DNA of 12,481 nucleotides, from the NCBI GenBank assembly GCA_934702165.1, contig CAKUYG010000051.1, positions 1-12,481 on the forward strand, written 5' to 3'. Of this stretch, positions 1 to 8,216 are shown piece after piece (within the stretch, counting starts at the first letter, position 1; the number at the start of each line of letters is the position of its first letter). This DNA comes from an uncultured Bacteroidales bacterium (GTDB lineage Bacteria > Bacteroidota > Bacteroidia > Bacteroidales > UBA932). Under the pieces are notes generated by a model that did no database searches, had not been told where the DNA came from, and saw only the letters and a program-made list of their open reading frames with translations. The position numbers were made by a program, and so were the translations under genes.

Positions 1-2
1 TG

Positions 3-698
3 CCTTACAAGGAGAGGGCTCTGATGCCAGAGGATTCTTCGGACAGTGTAAGGGTGCTTGCTCTCCCGATGCTGGACTCTCTCAGGCAGGAGGAACTCAA
101 ACGTGCATTTGCATTCGCCCGCAAGCATTCGCTCCTGATCCGTGTGTGTCTTCCTGCCACACGGCCAGAACTGGAAAGTTTTGTAAAGAGCCATTCTGTA
201 AAGCCGCTGTTGTATCTTGATTCTCTTGGACTCCTGAAGGGTGATGTGCTGCTCTGCGGCTGCACTCTGATGGATGCCGAGGATTGGCGGACGGCCGCGA
301 GGCGTGGGGTAACGGTCATTCACTGCCCGTCCAGCGATCTCGCTTCTTCTTCTGTGAGGTTTCCCTATGAAGAAGCCGTCGGCTCGGGTGTGAGGATCTG
401 CCTGGGGGGACGGGGCAATACTATCACGGAAGAGATCAAGGCGGCGCGCCTGCTCTCATCTATGGGTCATGCTCCGCTTCCGTACGGGACCCTTCAGGAC
501 TGGGCGACAAAAAACGGCGCCGATGCTTTTGGCATCGACGCCGGAGAGATTACCTACGGAAAGTTTGCGGACGCTGTCCTCGCTTTGCCGGGCACTGCTG
601 ATGCCCCGGTAGAGCCGTCCTCTGTGAGGTACGTCTTCTGCCGGGGACAGATATTATTTGACTTCCGGTCTCATCACAAGTTCGATGAAGTTGCCTGA
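3..698 (+). CDS. Amidohydrolase-fold protein with degenerate active site, 5' end outside window
   Basis: This is the C-terminal part of a protein resembling the chlorohydrolase/MtaD-like amidohydrolases, which deaminate or dechlorinate purine- or triazine-like substrates at a metal centre. The family pattern is readable: a helix plus strand ending in LLIRVCLP, then PLLYLDSLGLL, VLLCGCTLMD, a well-kept VIHCPSSDLASS, GVRICLGGRGN, and a closing composite-domain strand VRYVFCRGQILFD. Numbering from the ATG at 24, the usual metal or catalytic residues are missing: the HxxE position reads R40 to L43, the AHxV His is G79, and the GTDG Asp is R130. Only H100 of the HCP motif remains. The frame is open to the left edge (P-Y-K-E-R-A-L precede Met1), and homologues have an N-terminal barrel half here, so the true start lies outside. 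Probably a non-catalytic or repurposed homologue; the HxH segment near the N-terminus cannot be inspected. Substrate unknown. Confidence 0.75.
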   Translation, partial: PYKERALMPEDSSDSVRVLALPMLDSLRQEELKRAFAFARKHSLLIRVCLPATRPELESFVKSHSVKPLLYLDSLGLLKGDVLLCGCTLMDAEDWRTAARRGVTVIHCPSSDLASSSVRFPYEEAVGSGVRICLGGRGNTITEEIKAARLLSSMGHAPLPYGTLQDWATKNGADAFGIDAGEITYGKFADAVLALPGTADAPVEPSSVRYVFCRGQILFDFRSHHKFDEVA

Positions 699-3467
699 AG
701 ACAGCAGCTCTTCTGCCGCTTTCTTGACATCTTCCGGTGAGAGCGCCTCTATGGCCGCCTCGTATTCAGCCACATAGTTGATACCGTATTTCTCGGCATC
801 CTGAAGGGCTGAACTCCACCATGCGTTGCGGAGTTTGTTCTCCGGGACGGTCTTCTCGAGGTTCTTCTTGGCCTTGTCGAACTTCTCGGCGTCAGGGCCG
901 TTCTTCGCAAGGTCTTCCATCCCCTTGACGGCGAGCTCACGAAGCTTGTCGCACTGCTCCTCATTGGTCTGGAATGCTACCTGGAGCAGGCGCATCTCGT
1001 AAGGCTGGTGAGTAAGCTGTGAGACTGCGCTTGCCCCGTAGGTGCCGCCTTCCTCTTCACGGAGGGTCTCAGTGTAGATCATGTTGAGGATGTAGCTGAG
1101 GGCTGTGTAGTCCACTTCTTCCTTGACGCTGTATGGTTTGTTGTCCTTGTAGAGCTGGACTACCGTCACCATAGGGGTCTGCATCGGGGTGCGGAAGTCG
1201 TTGACCTTGCGTCCGTCGATGATGCCGTCGTTGCGGTATTTCCAATTCGTGGCTTTTCTGCCCTTGGCAAGAGACCCGGCATATCTCTCGATGAGCGGCA
1301 GGATGGTGTCAGTGTCGAAGTCTCCTACGACTACAAGAGTGGCCCCGGCTGCGTCTTTGAAGAGCCTGCGATAGTTCTTTTCGAGAGTCTGAAGGTTAGC
1401 CTTGGCGAGCACGTTCTTGTCGAGGGTGAAGTCACGCGGACTGTCGTAGATGGTCTTCGCGAGCTGCTTCTGGAGCTGCCAGTTCGGCTGGTTTTCAAGG
1501 TTCGGGAGCACATTCTCGATCTGGGTGATGCCGTTGGCGTACTCATCAGGATCGAAACGTGGAGAGGTGAAATAGAGGTACATCAGCTGGAAAGCCGTCT
1601 CCAGGTCTTTGGTGGTGCTGGTGGCGCTGACGCCATGGGTGTATTCCCCGATGTAAGGGCTTACAGCCAACTGTTTGCCTGAAAGCATCTTCCTGACGGT
1701 TGTGGCAGGGAAAGCGGCTACACCGGTGTTCTGCTGGTAGAGGGACCAGATGTTGTCCTCGAAAGAGTAGAGGTCCTCGTCGGAGATGAGGCTCTGGCCG
1801 CCTCTCTTGAAGATGTTGAAGTTGATTTTGTCTTTCTCCCTGTCTGAAGGCAGGAGGATGACTTTCACTCCGTTCTTGAGGGTGAGCACTTCGGATCCGT
1901 AGAGTCCGGCCGCGGTCTTTTTGATCTTGCTGCCCTTGAGGGTTGAAGGGTCGAGGAAGGCTGTAGGGATCTCCTCTCCGGCTTCCTGGGTGTACTCGGC
2001 GTTCTCAACCTTGTCGATGATGGCCTGCACCTGCTCGGCTTCAGGATGGGATGCCCCTTCTTTTTCAGGGCCGGAGTAGATGACAACCATATTGTTGCGG
2101 GTGATGAGCTGCTGTGCGAGCTGGTTGAGGATGCTTGTGTTGAACTGCGCCATCAGGGCCTGCACCATCTGGTATTCGGTCTTCGGGTCCATGTAGGAGT
2201 AGTTGTCGAAGAAGTTCATTATCATCGGCATCACGAACTCTGAGTTCTTGCGGCTGTCTGCCTTGTTGGCTGCGGCTTCGTACTGTGAGAGGACTTCGTT
2301 CTTGGCGCGCTCGAACTCTGCGTCAGTGAATCCGAAGCGGTGCATCTTCTCGATTTCGGTGAGCATGGACTCGAATCCCTGGAGGGCTGCACCCTCTTTG
2401 CATGAGACCTCACCATAGGCCACATCCATGGTCTCGCAGACGTTGGTGATTCCGAATCCGGCGTAGAGGAACGGGGCGTCAGGTTTTGCGCTGATGTCGT
2501 TGAAGCGCTCGGCCATGATGGTGCTTATGAGGCTCTTGGCCACTTCGGTCATCAAGCCGACGGCAGTGCTGTTGAGCTCCTCCGGTTGGGCAGCGCTCTT
2601 CCAATATACTTCGAATGTGGAGGTGGTGGTCTCCGGGTCGGTGATGATGCCGATTACAGGCTTGTCGTTGTCCGGAATCGTTATGACATCTTTCGCTTTA
2701 GGGTTTTCGGCGGCCGGAATGTCGGCGAATGTCTTCTTGATCTTTGCCTCCACCTCATCTACATTTATATCTCCTACCACGATAAGGGCCTGCATGTCAG
2801 GACGATACCATGTGTGATAAAAGTTGGTGAGGCTCTCCGGCTTGAAGTTCTTGAGGTTGTCTTCGCTTCCTATGATCGTACAGCCTGCATATTTGGTGTC
2901 ACCGTACAGGTAAGGAAGCGTCTTCTCATGGAGTCTCCATGATGCTGTGTTGCGAGAGCGCTTCTCTTCGAGGATGACCCCGCGCTCCTTGTCTATCTCC
3001 TCCGGATCGCAGGTCACGAAGTGGGAGTAGTCGTGCATGATGAGCAGGCAGGTGTCCACTACCGTAGGACGGACAAGCGGGATGTTGTTGAGCAGGTAGA
3101 TGGTCTGCTCGACTCCTGTGGAGGCGTTGACGTTGCCTCCGAAAGAGGCTCCGATGCTTTCAAGCCAGTTGAGGATGTTCTTGCCGGGGAAGTTCTTGGT
3201 CCCGTTGAAGCACATGTGCTCGAGGAAATGCGCCAGACCGTCCTGGTCCGGGGTTTCCTGGATGGCTCCGACATTTGTGGCCAGGTAGAATTCGGCTCTT
3301 TGGGCCGGCTTGTCATTGTGTCGGATGTAGTAGGTCAGACCGTTGTCGAGTTTGCCTACTCTTGTCTCCGGGTCGTTTGGCAGCTGTGGCAGCTGCTGCC
3401 CCTGTCCGAAACACAAAGCAGCGGCACCAAGAAGTACCGCTGCTGAGATTAAGAATTTTTTGACCAT
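654..3467 (-). CDS. Secreted tandem M16 (pitrilysin/insulinase-type) zinc peptidase
   Basis: A 937-residue zinc metalloendopeptidase of family M16, predicted periplasmic. Residues 1 to about 22 form a signal peptide (MVKKFLISAAVLLGAAALCF core). The first half (about 36-180) is the catalytic M16 domain, with the inverted zinc motif HFLEH at 80-84 and the third ligand E161 in DKERGVILEE, 77 residues after the last His as in pitrilysin. An M16 C-type domain follows (about 195-375). The second half repeats the fold from about 524, lacks HxxEH, and ends with the family's GGTYGA element at 807-812, which helps shape the active site. The length is normal for the fused-half form of Bacteroidota. The family cuts peptides inside a closed clamp; the natural substrate is not evident. 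The ATG at 3467 is chosen because the signal peptide begins there. It has its own promoter-like element in the 85-bp gap behind nifJ. Its last 45 bp overlap the convergent amidohydrolase gene. Confidence 0.95.
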   Translation of the reverse strand: MVKKFLISAAVLLGAAALCFGQGQQLPQLPNDPETRVGKLDNGLTYYIRHNDKPAQRAEFYLATNVGAIQETPDQDGLAHFLEHMCFNGTKNFPGKNILNWLESIGASFGGNVNASTGVEQTIYLLNNIPLVRPTVVDTCLLIMHDYSHFVTCDPEEIDKERGVILEEKRSRNTASWRLHEKTLPYLYGDTKYAGCTIIGSEDNLKNFKPESLTNFYHTWYRPDMQALIVVGDINVDEVEAKIKKTFADIPAAENPKAKDVITIPDNDKPVIGIITDPETTTSTFEVYWKSAAQPEELNSTAVGLMTEVAKSLISTIMAERFNDISAKPDAPFLYAGFGITNVCETMDVAYGEVSCKEGAALQGFESMLTEIEKMHRFGFTDAEFERAKNEVLSQYEAAANKADSRKNSEFVMPMIMNFFDNYSYMDPKTEYQMVQALMAQFNTSILNQLAQQLITRNNMVVIYSGPEKEGASHPEAEQVQAIIDKVENAEYTQEAGEEIPTAFLDPSTLKGSKIKKTAAGLYGSEVLTLKNGVKVILLPSDREKDKINFNIFKRGGQSLISDEDLYSFEDNIWSLYQQNTGVAAFPATTVRKMLSGKQLAVSPYIGEYTHGVSATSTTKDLETAFQLMYLYFTSPRFDPDEYANGITQIENVLPNLENQPNWQLQKQLAKTIYDSPRDFTLDKNVLAKANLQTLEKNYRRLFKDAAGATLVVVGDFDTDTILPLIERYAGSLAKGRKATNWKYRNDGIIDGRKVNDFRTPMQTPMVTVVQLYKDNKPYSVKEEVDYTALSYILNMIYTETLREEEGGTYGASAVSQLTHQPYEMRLLQVAFQTNEEQCDKLRELAVKGMEDLAKNGPDAEKFDKAKKNLEKTVPENKLRNAWWSSALQDAEKYGINYVAEYEAAIEALSPEDVKKAAEELLSSGNFIELVMRPEVK

Positions 3468-3508
3468 TTTCTTATATTTGCTAAGTGTAATACTTCAATA
3501 GTACACTG

Positions 3509-3538
3509 CAAATATAAGTCTTATTTGTCAAATAGCAA
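3509..3538 (-). promoter_or_regulatory. Bacteroidota-type promoter for the M16 peptidase gene
   Basis: Read on the minus strand, TATATTTG (3509-3516) fits the -7 consensus TAnnTTTG. A TTG (3536-3538) lies 19 bp upstream, at the usual -33 position. Transcription would start about 35 nt before the ATG, leaving a short AT-rich leader with no Shine-Dalgarno site. The element also contains an inverted repeat CAAATA/TATTTG (3509-3514 and 3522-3527), which could be an operator or only base composition. The assignment rests on motif and spacing. Confidence 0.6.
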
Positions 3539-3552
3539 GTTTTTCCTTTAAA

Positions 3553-6500
3553 TTATTTTCCTGCAAGCCTCTTGTAGTTCTCGTACCTGAGCTTTGCGAA
3601 CTCTTCGGTCTTCTCGAGGAGCTCGGTGGCATGGTCAGGGAAGAGCTTGTAGAGGGATGCGAACCTCACCTCGCCCTTGAGGAAGTCCTGGAATTTGGTC
3701 CAGTCAGGCTCCTTGGAATCAAGTGAGAACGGATTCTTGTCTTCAAGCATAGGGTTGTACCTGTAGAGGTGCCAGTATCCGCACTCGACGGCAAGCTTCT
3801 CCTCCTTCTGGCTCAGACCCATGCCGGCCTTGAGGCCGTGGTTGATACAAGGTGCGTAGGCGATCACCAGGGACGGTCCGTCGTAAGCCTCGGCCTCCTT
3901 GATGGCGTTGAGGTACTGAACCGGGCTCGCTCCCATGGCAACCTGTGCCACATATACATATCCATAGCTCATGGCCATCATGCCGAGATCCTTCTTGCGG
4001 ATCTTCTTGCCGGAGGCTGCGAATTTGGCGATGGCACCTGCAGGGGTGGACTTGGATGACTGGCCGCCGGTGTTGGAATATACCTCGGTGTCGAGAACGA
4101 GGATGTTGACATTCTCGCCTGAAGCGAGCACATGGTCAAGTCCGCCGTATCCGATGTCGTAGCTTGCGCCGTCACCGCCGATGATCCACTGGCTGCGTGC
4201 CGGGATGTACTGCTTGAGCTTGAGCAGGCTCTGGCAGGTATCGCAGCCGCAAGCCTCCATGAGAGGAACGAGCTTGTCGGTCACTTCGCGGGTCACTGCG
4301 TAGTCCTCCTTGTTGTCAAGCCACTTCTGGAAGAGGGCCTTCATCTCATCGGAGCAGCACTCGCAGCTCAGGCCCTTGGTCATGAGCTCGCCCACGGTCT
4401 TGCGGATGCGCTCTGAACCGAGTCTCATACCGAGACCGAACTCGCAGAAGTCCTCGAACAGGGAGTTTGCCCAAGCCGGTCCGTGTCCGTGAGAATCTGT
4501 GCAGTATGGTGATGACGGGAATGAAGCTCCGTAGATTGAAGAGCATCCGGTCGCGTTGGCGATCATCATATGGTCGCCGAAGAGCTGGGTGATGTTTTTG
4601 ATGTACGGAGTCTCGCCGCAGCCTGCACATGCGCCGGAGAACTCGAACAGAGGCTGTGCGAACTGGGAGTTCTTCATATTGGCCTTAGGATCTCCGACAG
4701 TCTTGTATCCCACCTTGGTGTTGAGATAGTCGAAGTTGTCCTGCTCGGCAGTGTTGTCCATATACGGCTGCATCGAGAGGGCCTTGTCCTTGGCGAGGCA
4801 GACATCGACACAGTTGCCGCATCCCGTACAGTCTGAGACTGAGATTGAGATCGCGTACTTGTAGTCCTTGAGGTTGGCCTTGCCGTCTGCAAGCTTGATG
4901 CCTGCCGGGGCTGCGGCTGCCTGCTCAGGTGTGAGAAGGAACGGACGGATGGCAGCGTGAGGGCAGACGAATGCACAGCTGTTGCACTGGATACATTTGT
5001 CGGCATCCCATACAGGTACGTTGACTGCCACGCCTCTCTTCTCGTATGCGGCTGTGCCGGCCGGCATGGTGCCGTCCTTGTATGGCAGGAACGCGCTTAC
5101 CGGGAGGCTGTCGCCACACTGTGCGTTGACCACATCGGCGATCTCCTTGACGAACGGAGTGGCGAGGCGGTTGGCGTTGTGGTTGACGAACTTGGCGTTG
5201 ATGTTTGCCCACTCGGCAGGAACCTTGACCTCGATGTACTCACCACCGCGGTCGATTGCGGCGTAGTTCATGTTTACGATGTTCTCGCCCTTCTTGCCAT
5301 AAGACTTGAGAGCCGCATCTTTCATGTACTTGACAGCGTCATCGACAGGGATGATTCCGGAGATGCGGAAGAATGCGCTCTGGAGAATGGTGTTGGTGCG
5401 TCCTCCGAGGCCGATCTCGGCTGCGATCTTGGTGGCGTTGATGATGTAGAGCTTGATCTTCTTGCGCCCGATCACAGACTTGACGAAGTCAGGGATCCTC
5501 TCTTTGGTCTCCTCTTCGTCCCAGAGGGAGTTGAGAAGGAGGCTGCCGCCTTCCTTGATGCCCTTGAGCACATCGTATTTCTCGAGGTATGAAGGTACAT
5601 GGCAGGCCACGAAATCAGGAGTGTTGACAAGGTATGGGGCCTTGATCGGCTCTTTTCCGAACCTGAGGTGAGAGCAGGTGTATCCGCCTGACTTCTTGGA
5701 GTCGTAATCGAAGTATGCCTGGCTGTAGAGGTCGGTGTGGGTACCGATGATCTTGATGGTGTTCTTGTTGGCGCCGACGGTACCGTCAGAGCCGAGTCCG
5801 TAGAACTTGCACTCGGTGGTGCCCTTCTTCACGATGGAAACCTCACCCTTGGTAGGGAGGCTCTTGAAGGTGACGTCATCGGTGATGCCGATGGTGAAGT
5901 CGTTCTTAGGCTCCTTGCGGTCGAGGTTGTCGAACACTGCGATGATCTGGGCAGGGGTGGTGTCCTTTGAGGAAAGTCCGTAGCGGCCGCCGATTACGAG
6001 AGGCGCGTTGTCCTTGTCCTGGAAGAGGGCCTTGATGTCGAGGTAGAGTGGCTCCCCGAGCGCTCCCGGCTCCTTGGTCCTGTCGAGGACTGCAATCTTC
6101 CTGACGCTCTTAGGAAGCACTTTGAGAAGATACTTCTCGGAGAACGGACGGTAGAGGTGTACGGTGATGACACCGTATTTGCGTCCGCGGGTGGCGAGGT
6201 AGTCCACTGTCTCCCTTGCTGTCTCGGTGACTGAACCCATGGCCACGATGATGCATTCGGCATCCGGTGCTCCGTAGTATTCAAATGGACGGTACTGGCG
6301 TCCTGTCAGCTCGCCGATCTCTCCCATATAGCGTGCGACGATGTCCGGAACTGCTTCGTAAACCTGGTTGCGGGACTCCACAGCCTGGAAGTATACGTCT
6401 CCGTTCTGGGCGGTGCCGCGGGTCACAGGCGCCTCAGGGGTGAGTGCGCGTGCGCGGAAGTTGTCCAGTGACTTCTGGCTGACCATCTTCTTGAGGTCCT

Positions 6501-7071
6501 CCTCGTCTATGGCCTCGATCTTCTGGATCTCATGTGAGGTGCGGAATCCGTCGAAGAAGTGGAGGAAAGGCACTGAAGCCTTGATGGCGGAGAGGTGTGC
6601 CACAGCCGCAAGATCCTGAGCTTCCTGTACGGAACTTGATGCGAGCATGGCGAAGCCGGTCTGGCGGCATGCCATCACATCCTGATGGTCTCCGAAGATG
6701 GAAAGGGCGTGGGATGCCAGGGCGCGTGCTGATACGTGGAAGACAGCCGGGAGCATCTCGCCGGCGATCTTGTACATATTAGGAATCATCAGGAGGAGAC
6801 CCTGGGAGGCGGTGTAGGTGGTGGTCAGGGCACCGGCCTGGAGGGAACCATGGACAGCGCCGGCAGCGCCTGCCTCACTCTGCATCTCGGTGACTTTGAC
6901 AGTCTCTCCCCACAGGTTCTTCTTGCCGTGGGCAGCCCATTCGTCAATGTTCTCTGCCATTGTCGAAGATGGCGTGATAGGGTAGATGGCGGCGTGCTCG
7001 CTGAAAAGGTAAGCGATGTTTGACGCGGCCTGATTACCATCACAGGTGATGAATTTCTTTTCTTTAGCCAT
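3553..7071 (-). CDS. nifJ: Pyruvate:ferredoxin (flavodoxin) oxidoreductase
   Basis: A complete 1172-residue single-chain PFOR, cytoplasmic. It converts pyruvate and CoA to acetyl-CoA and CO2 and passes electrons to ferredoxin or flavodoxin, a central step of anaerobic fermentation. The N-terminal domain has IYPITPSST near 29-37, typical of the pyrimidine-binding and substrate side. The middle carries the gamma and EKR-type regions. Two 4Fe-4S motifs follow: CIQCNSCAFVC (C693, C696, C699, C703) and CTGCGNCVDVC (C748, C751, C754, C758). The thiamine-diphosphate domain has the proximal cluster ligands C815 and C818 (CAGCGE), C843 (ATGCSS) and C1075 (CINHG), plus GGDGASYDIG (965-974) and EVYSNTGGQ (996-1004). 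Length and domain order are normal for the family. Unusual are C903, C905, C906 and C941, C943, C946, placed where I do not expect family cysteines. The ATG at 7071 is supported by the family N-terminus (MAKEKKFITCDGN). The gene lies 80 bp behind the pectinase gene and has its own -7 element. Confidence 0.98.
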   Translation of the reverse strand: MAKEKKFITCDGNQAASNIAYLFSEHAAIYPITPSSTMAENIDEWAAHGKKNLWGETVKVTEMQSEAGAAGAVHGSLQAGALTTTYTASQGLLLMIPNMYKIAGEMLPAVFHVSARALASHALSIFGDHQDVMACRQTGFAMLASSSVQEAQDLAAVAHLSAIKASVPFLHFFDGFRTSHEIQKIEAIDEEDLKKMVSQKSLDNFRARALTPEAPVTRGTAQNGDVYFQAVESRNQVYEAVPDIVARYMGEIGELTGRQYRPFEYYGAPDAECIIVAMGSVTETARETVDYLATRGRKYGVITVHLYRPFSEKYLLKVLPKSVRKIAVLDRTKEPGALGEPLYLDIKALFQDKDNAPLVIGGRYGLSSKDTTPAQIIAVFDNLDRKEPKNDFTIGITDDVTFKSLPTKGEVSIVKKGTTECKFYGLGSDGTVGANKNTIKIIGTHTDLYSQAYFDYDSKKSGGYTCSHLRFGKEPIKAPYLVNTPDFVACHVPSYLEKYDVLKGIKEGGSLLLNSLWDEEETKERIPDFVKSVIGRKKIKLYIINATKIAAEIGLGGRTNTILQSAFFRISGIIPVDDAVKYMKDAALKSYGKKGENIVNMNYAAIDRGGEYIEVKVPAEWANINAKFVNHNANRLATPFVKEIADVVNAQCGDSLPVSAFLPYKDGTMPAGTAAYEKRGVAVNVPVWDADKCIQCNSCAFVCPHAAIRPFLLTPEQAAAAPAGIKLADGKANLKDYKYAISISVSDCTGCGNCVDVCLAKDKALSMQPYMDNTAEQDNFDYLNTKVGYKTVGDPKANMKNSQFAQPLFEFSGACAGCGETPYIKNITQLFGDHMMIANATGCSSIYGASFPSSPYCTDSHGHGPAWANSLFEDFCEFGLGMRLGSERIRKTVGELMTKGLSCECCSDEMKALFQKWLDNKEDYAVTREVTDKLVPLMEACGCDTCQSLLKLKQYIPARSQWIIGGDGASYDIGYGGLDHVLASGENVNILVLDTEVYSNTGGQSSKSTPAGAIAKFAASGKKIRKKDLGMMAMSYGYVYVAQVAMGASPVQYLNAIKEAEAYDGPSLVIAYAPCINHGLKAGMGLSQKEEKLAVECGYWHLYRYNPMLEDKNPFSLDSKEPDWTKFQDFLKGEVRFASLYKLFPDHATELLEKTEEFAKLRYENYKRLAGK

Positions 7072-7086
7072 ATTATTATAATAATA
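7071..7086. repeat. Perfect 16-bp AT-only palindrome at the nifJ start codon
   Basis: TATTATTATAATAATA is identical to its reverse complement, and its left end is the first base of the nifJ ATG. It replaces any Shine-Dalgarno site. It may just be an AT-rich initiation region of the kind Bacteroidota use, or a weak hairpin or operator; the sequence alone cannot decide. Confidence 0.5.
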
Positions 7087-7121
7087 GTTTTAGTAAGTCT
7101 TGTAAAGAGATTACATTCATA

Positions 7122-7129
7122 CAAAAGTA
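7122..7129 (-). promoter_or_regulatory. Probable -7 element of the nifJ promoter
   Basis: On the minus strand the bases read TACTTTTG, matching the Bacteroidota -7 consensus TAnnTTTG, about 50 nt before the nifJ start codon. No convincing TTG/TTTG lies at the expected -33 distance, so the upstream half is weak. The 80-bp gap (7072-7151) holds nothing else recognisable apart from an AT-only palindrome touching the start codon. Confidence 0.45.
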
Positions 7130-7151
7130 CTAATAAAATCCGAATAATTTG

Positions 7152-8216
7152 CTACAGTTTCGCGATTTCGCTTGCGGCGAGCAGGTAGCAGCCCGTGCCG
7201 AAGTCCTCGAAGTCCGGAATTCTGTCCCAGGTGGCGGGTTGGGCCTCTTTCGGTTCCTTGCCGGAGCCTTGTGAGTAGCCGATGAACCCGTTGTCGTGGA
7301 TACAGATCCGGTTCAAGGCGCTCCAGGCCCTGACGGCTGCGGGGCGGAAGACGGCTGCATCTAGCCTTCCGGTGCGCACGCCCCATGCCAGTCCGTAAGT
7401 GAACAGTGAGGTGCCTGTAGCCTCCGGGCCTCCGAAATCCTCGGGGTCGGCAAGGGAGCAGTTCCATGTGCCGTCTTCGCGCTGCACCTTGACCAGGGCT
7501 TCGCACATGGCCTTGAAATCCGCTTCGTAGACGGCCCTGTGTGGGTCATTGGCGGGAAGTTCATCGAGGACACGCACGTATGCGGCCACGACCCAGCCGT
7601 TGCCGCGACTCCAGTAGCAGTTTTTGCCTGCCGGAGTCTTGTAAGGCGGGCAGAAGTTCTTGTCGCGCCACCACAGGCCTTCGCCTTCGTTGAAGAACCG
7701 GTCGCGGGCCCACTTGTACATCTTCCACGCCTTCTCGAAGTACTCCGGCTTCCCGGCGGTGACGCCGTACTTGACAAGCACCGGCATCCCCATCTGTATG
7801 GCGTCGATCCATGTCCAGTCAGCATCAGACTCCCCGGTGGAGATGAGGTTGTCCATGCATTTGATGACGTTCTCCATCATCACGGGGTCCTTGCAGATGC
7901 GGTACATGTCGATGTATGCCTGGGCGCAGCAGTAATTGTCGGCGTTGCGTGTCAGGAAATTGCCTCCGCGCATGTTCCAGCCGAACTTCTCTCCCCAGCT
8001 CATGGTGTAGTCTAGATACTCCTGCTGAGGATCGACCCCGTAGAGGGCCAGAAGGCCTTCATAATAGACGGCGCGTGTCCAGATGTTTCCTTCGTATACC
8101 TTGCGGCGTGACGGGAACGGCACGGCCTTGCCGGGATCCGCGTATTTGTGCATGAAGTAGGAGTTGACCTTGCGGGCCTGCGCGATGACCGCTTCTTTGG
8201 ACGGGACATCGTAGTG
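7152..8216 (-). other. GH105 unsaturated rhamnogalacturonyl hydrolase module (C-terminal part of the fusion)
   Basis: GH105 enzymes remove the 4,5-unsaturated galacturonyl residue that pectin or RG lyases leave on oligosaccharides, by hydrating the double bond. Residues about 1398-1751 form an (alpha/alpha)6 barrel with family signatures: NIWTRAVYYEGLLALY, RNADNYCCAQAYIDMY, DWTWIDAIQMGMPVL with D1535 at the place of the catalytic Asp of YteR, CYWSRGNGWVVAAYVRVL, DGTWNCSLADP, GGPEATGTSLFTYGLAWG and a terminal DFGTGCYLLAASEIAKL. About 350 residues is the normal length for a stand-alone enzyme, so the module looks complete. It follows the GH106 beta-sandwich (VKLIPV) with almost no linker. Its substrate is the direct product of the PL11 module in the same chain. 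Confidence 0.92.

Noticed and set aside
9..26. AAGGAG about 9 nt before the ATG at 24, as a true start for the amidohydrolase gene
   Set aside because: The frame is open to the left edge, the family needs an N-terminal barrel half before this point, and Shine-Dalgarno sites carry little weight in Bacteroidota. More likely an internal Lys-Glu-Arg stretch of a longer gene.
3405..3467. Lipoprotein signal in the M16 peptidase (Cys19 after AAAL)
   Set aside because: The residue before Cys19 is Leu, not Gly/Ala/Ser, so the lipobox is not met; an ordinary type I signal peptide fits better.
3483..3503. Short imperfect inverted repeats (AAGTGT/ATACTT and TACT/AGTA) in the peptidase leader
   Set aside because: Arms are 4-6 bp in AT-rich DNA and one has a mismatch; this is expected by chance.
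3468..3552. Rho-independent terminator for nifJ
   Set aside because: No GC-rich stem followed by a T tract is present on the minus strand; the gap is AT-rich and fits a promoter instead.
4957..5592. A 211-codon open frame on the plus strand opposite nifJ, and similar long frames opposite the other genes
   Set aside because: They are antisense shadows of GC-rich coding DNA, with low-complexity translations, no family motifs and no promoters.
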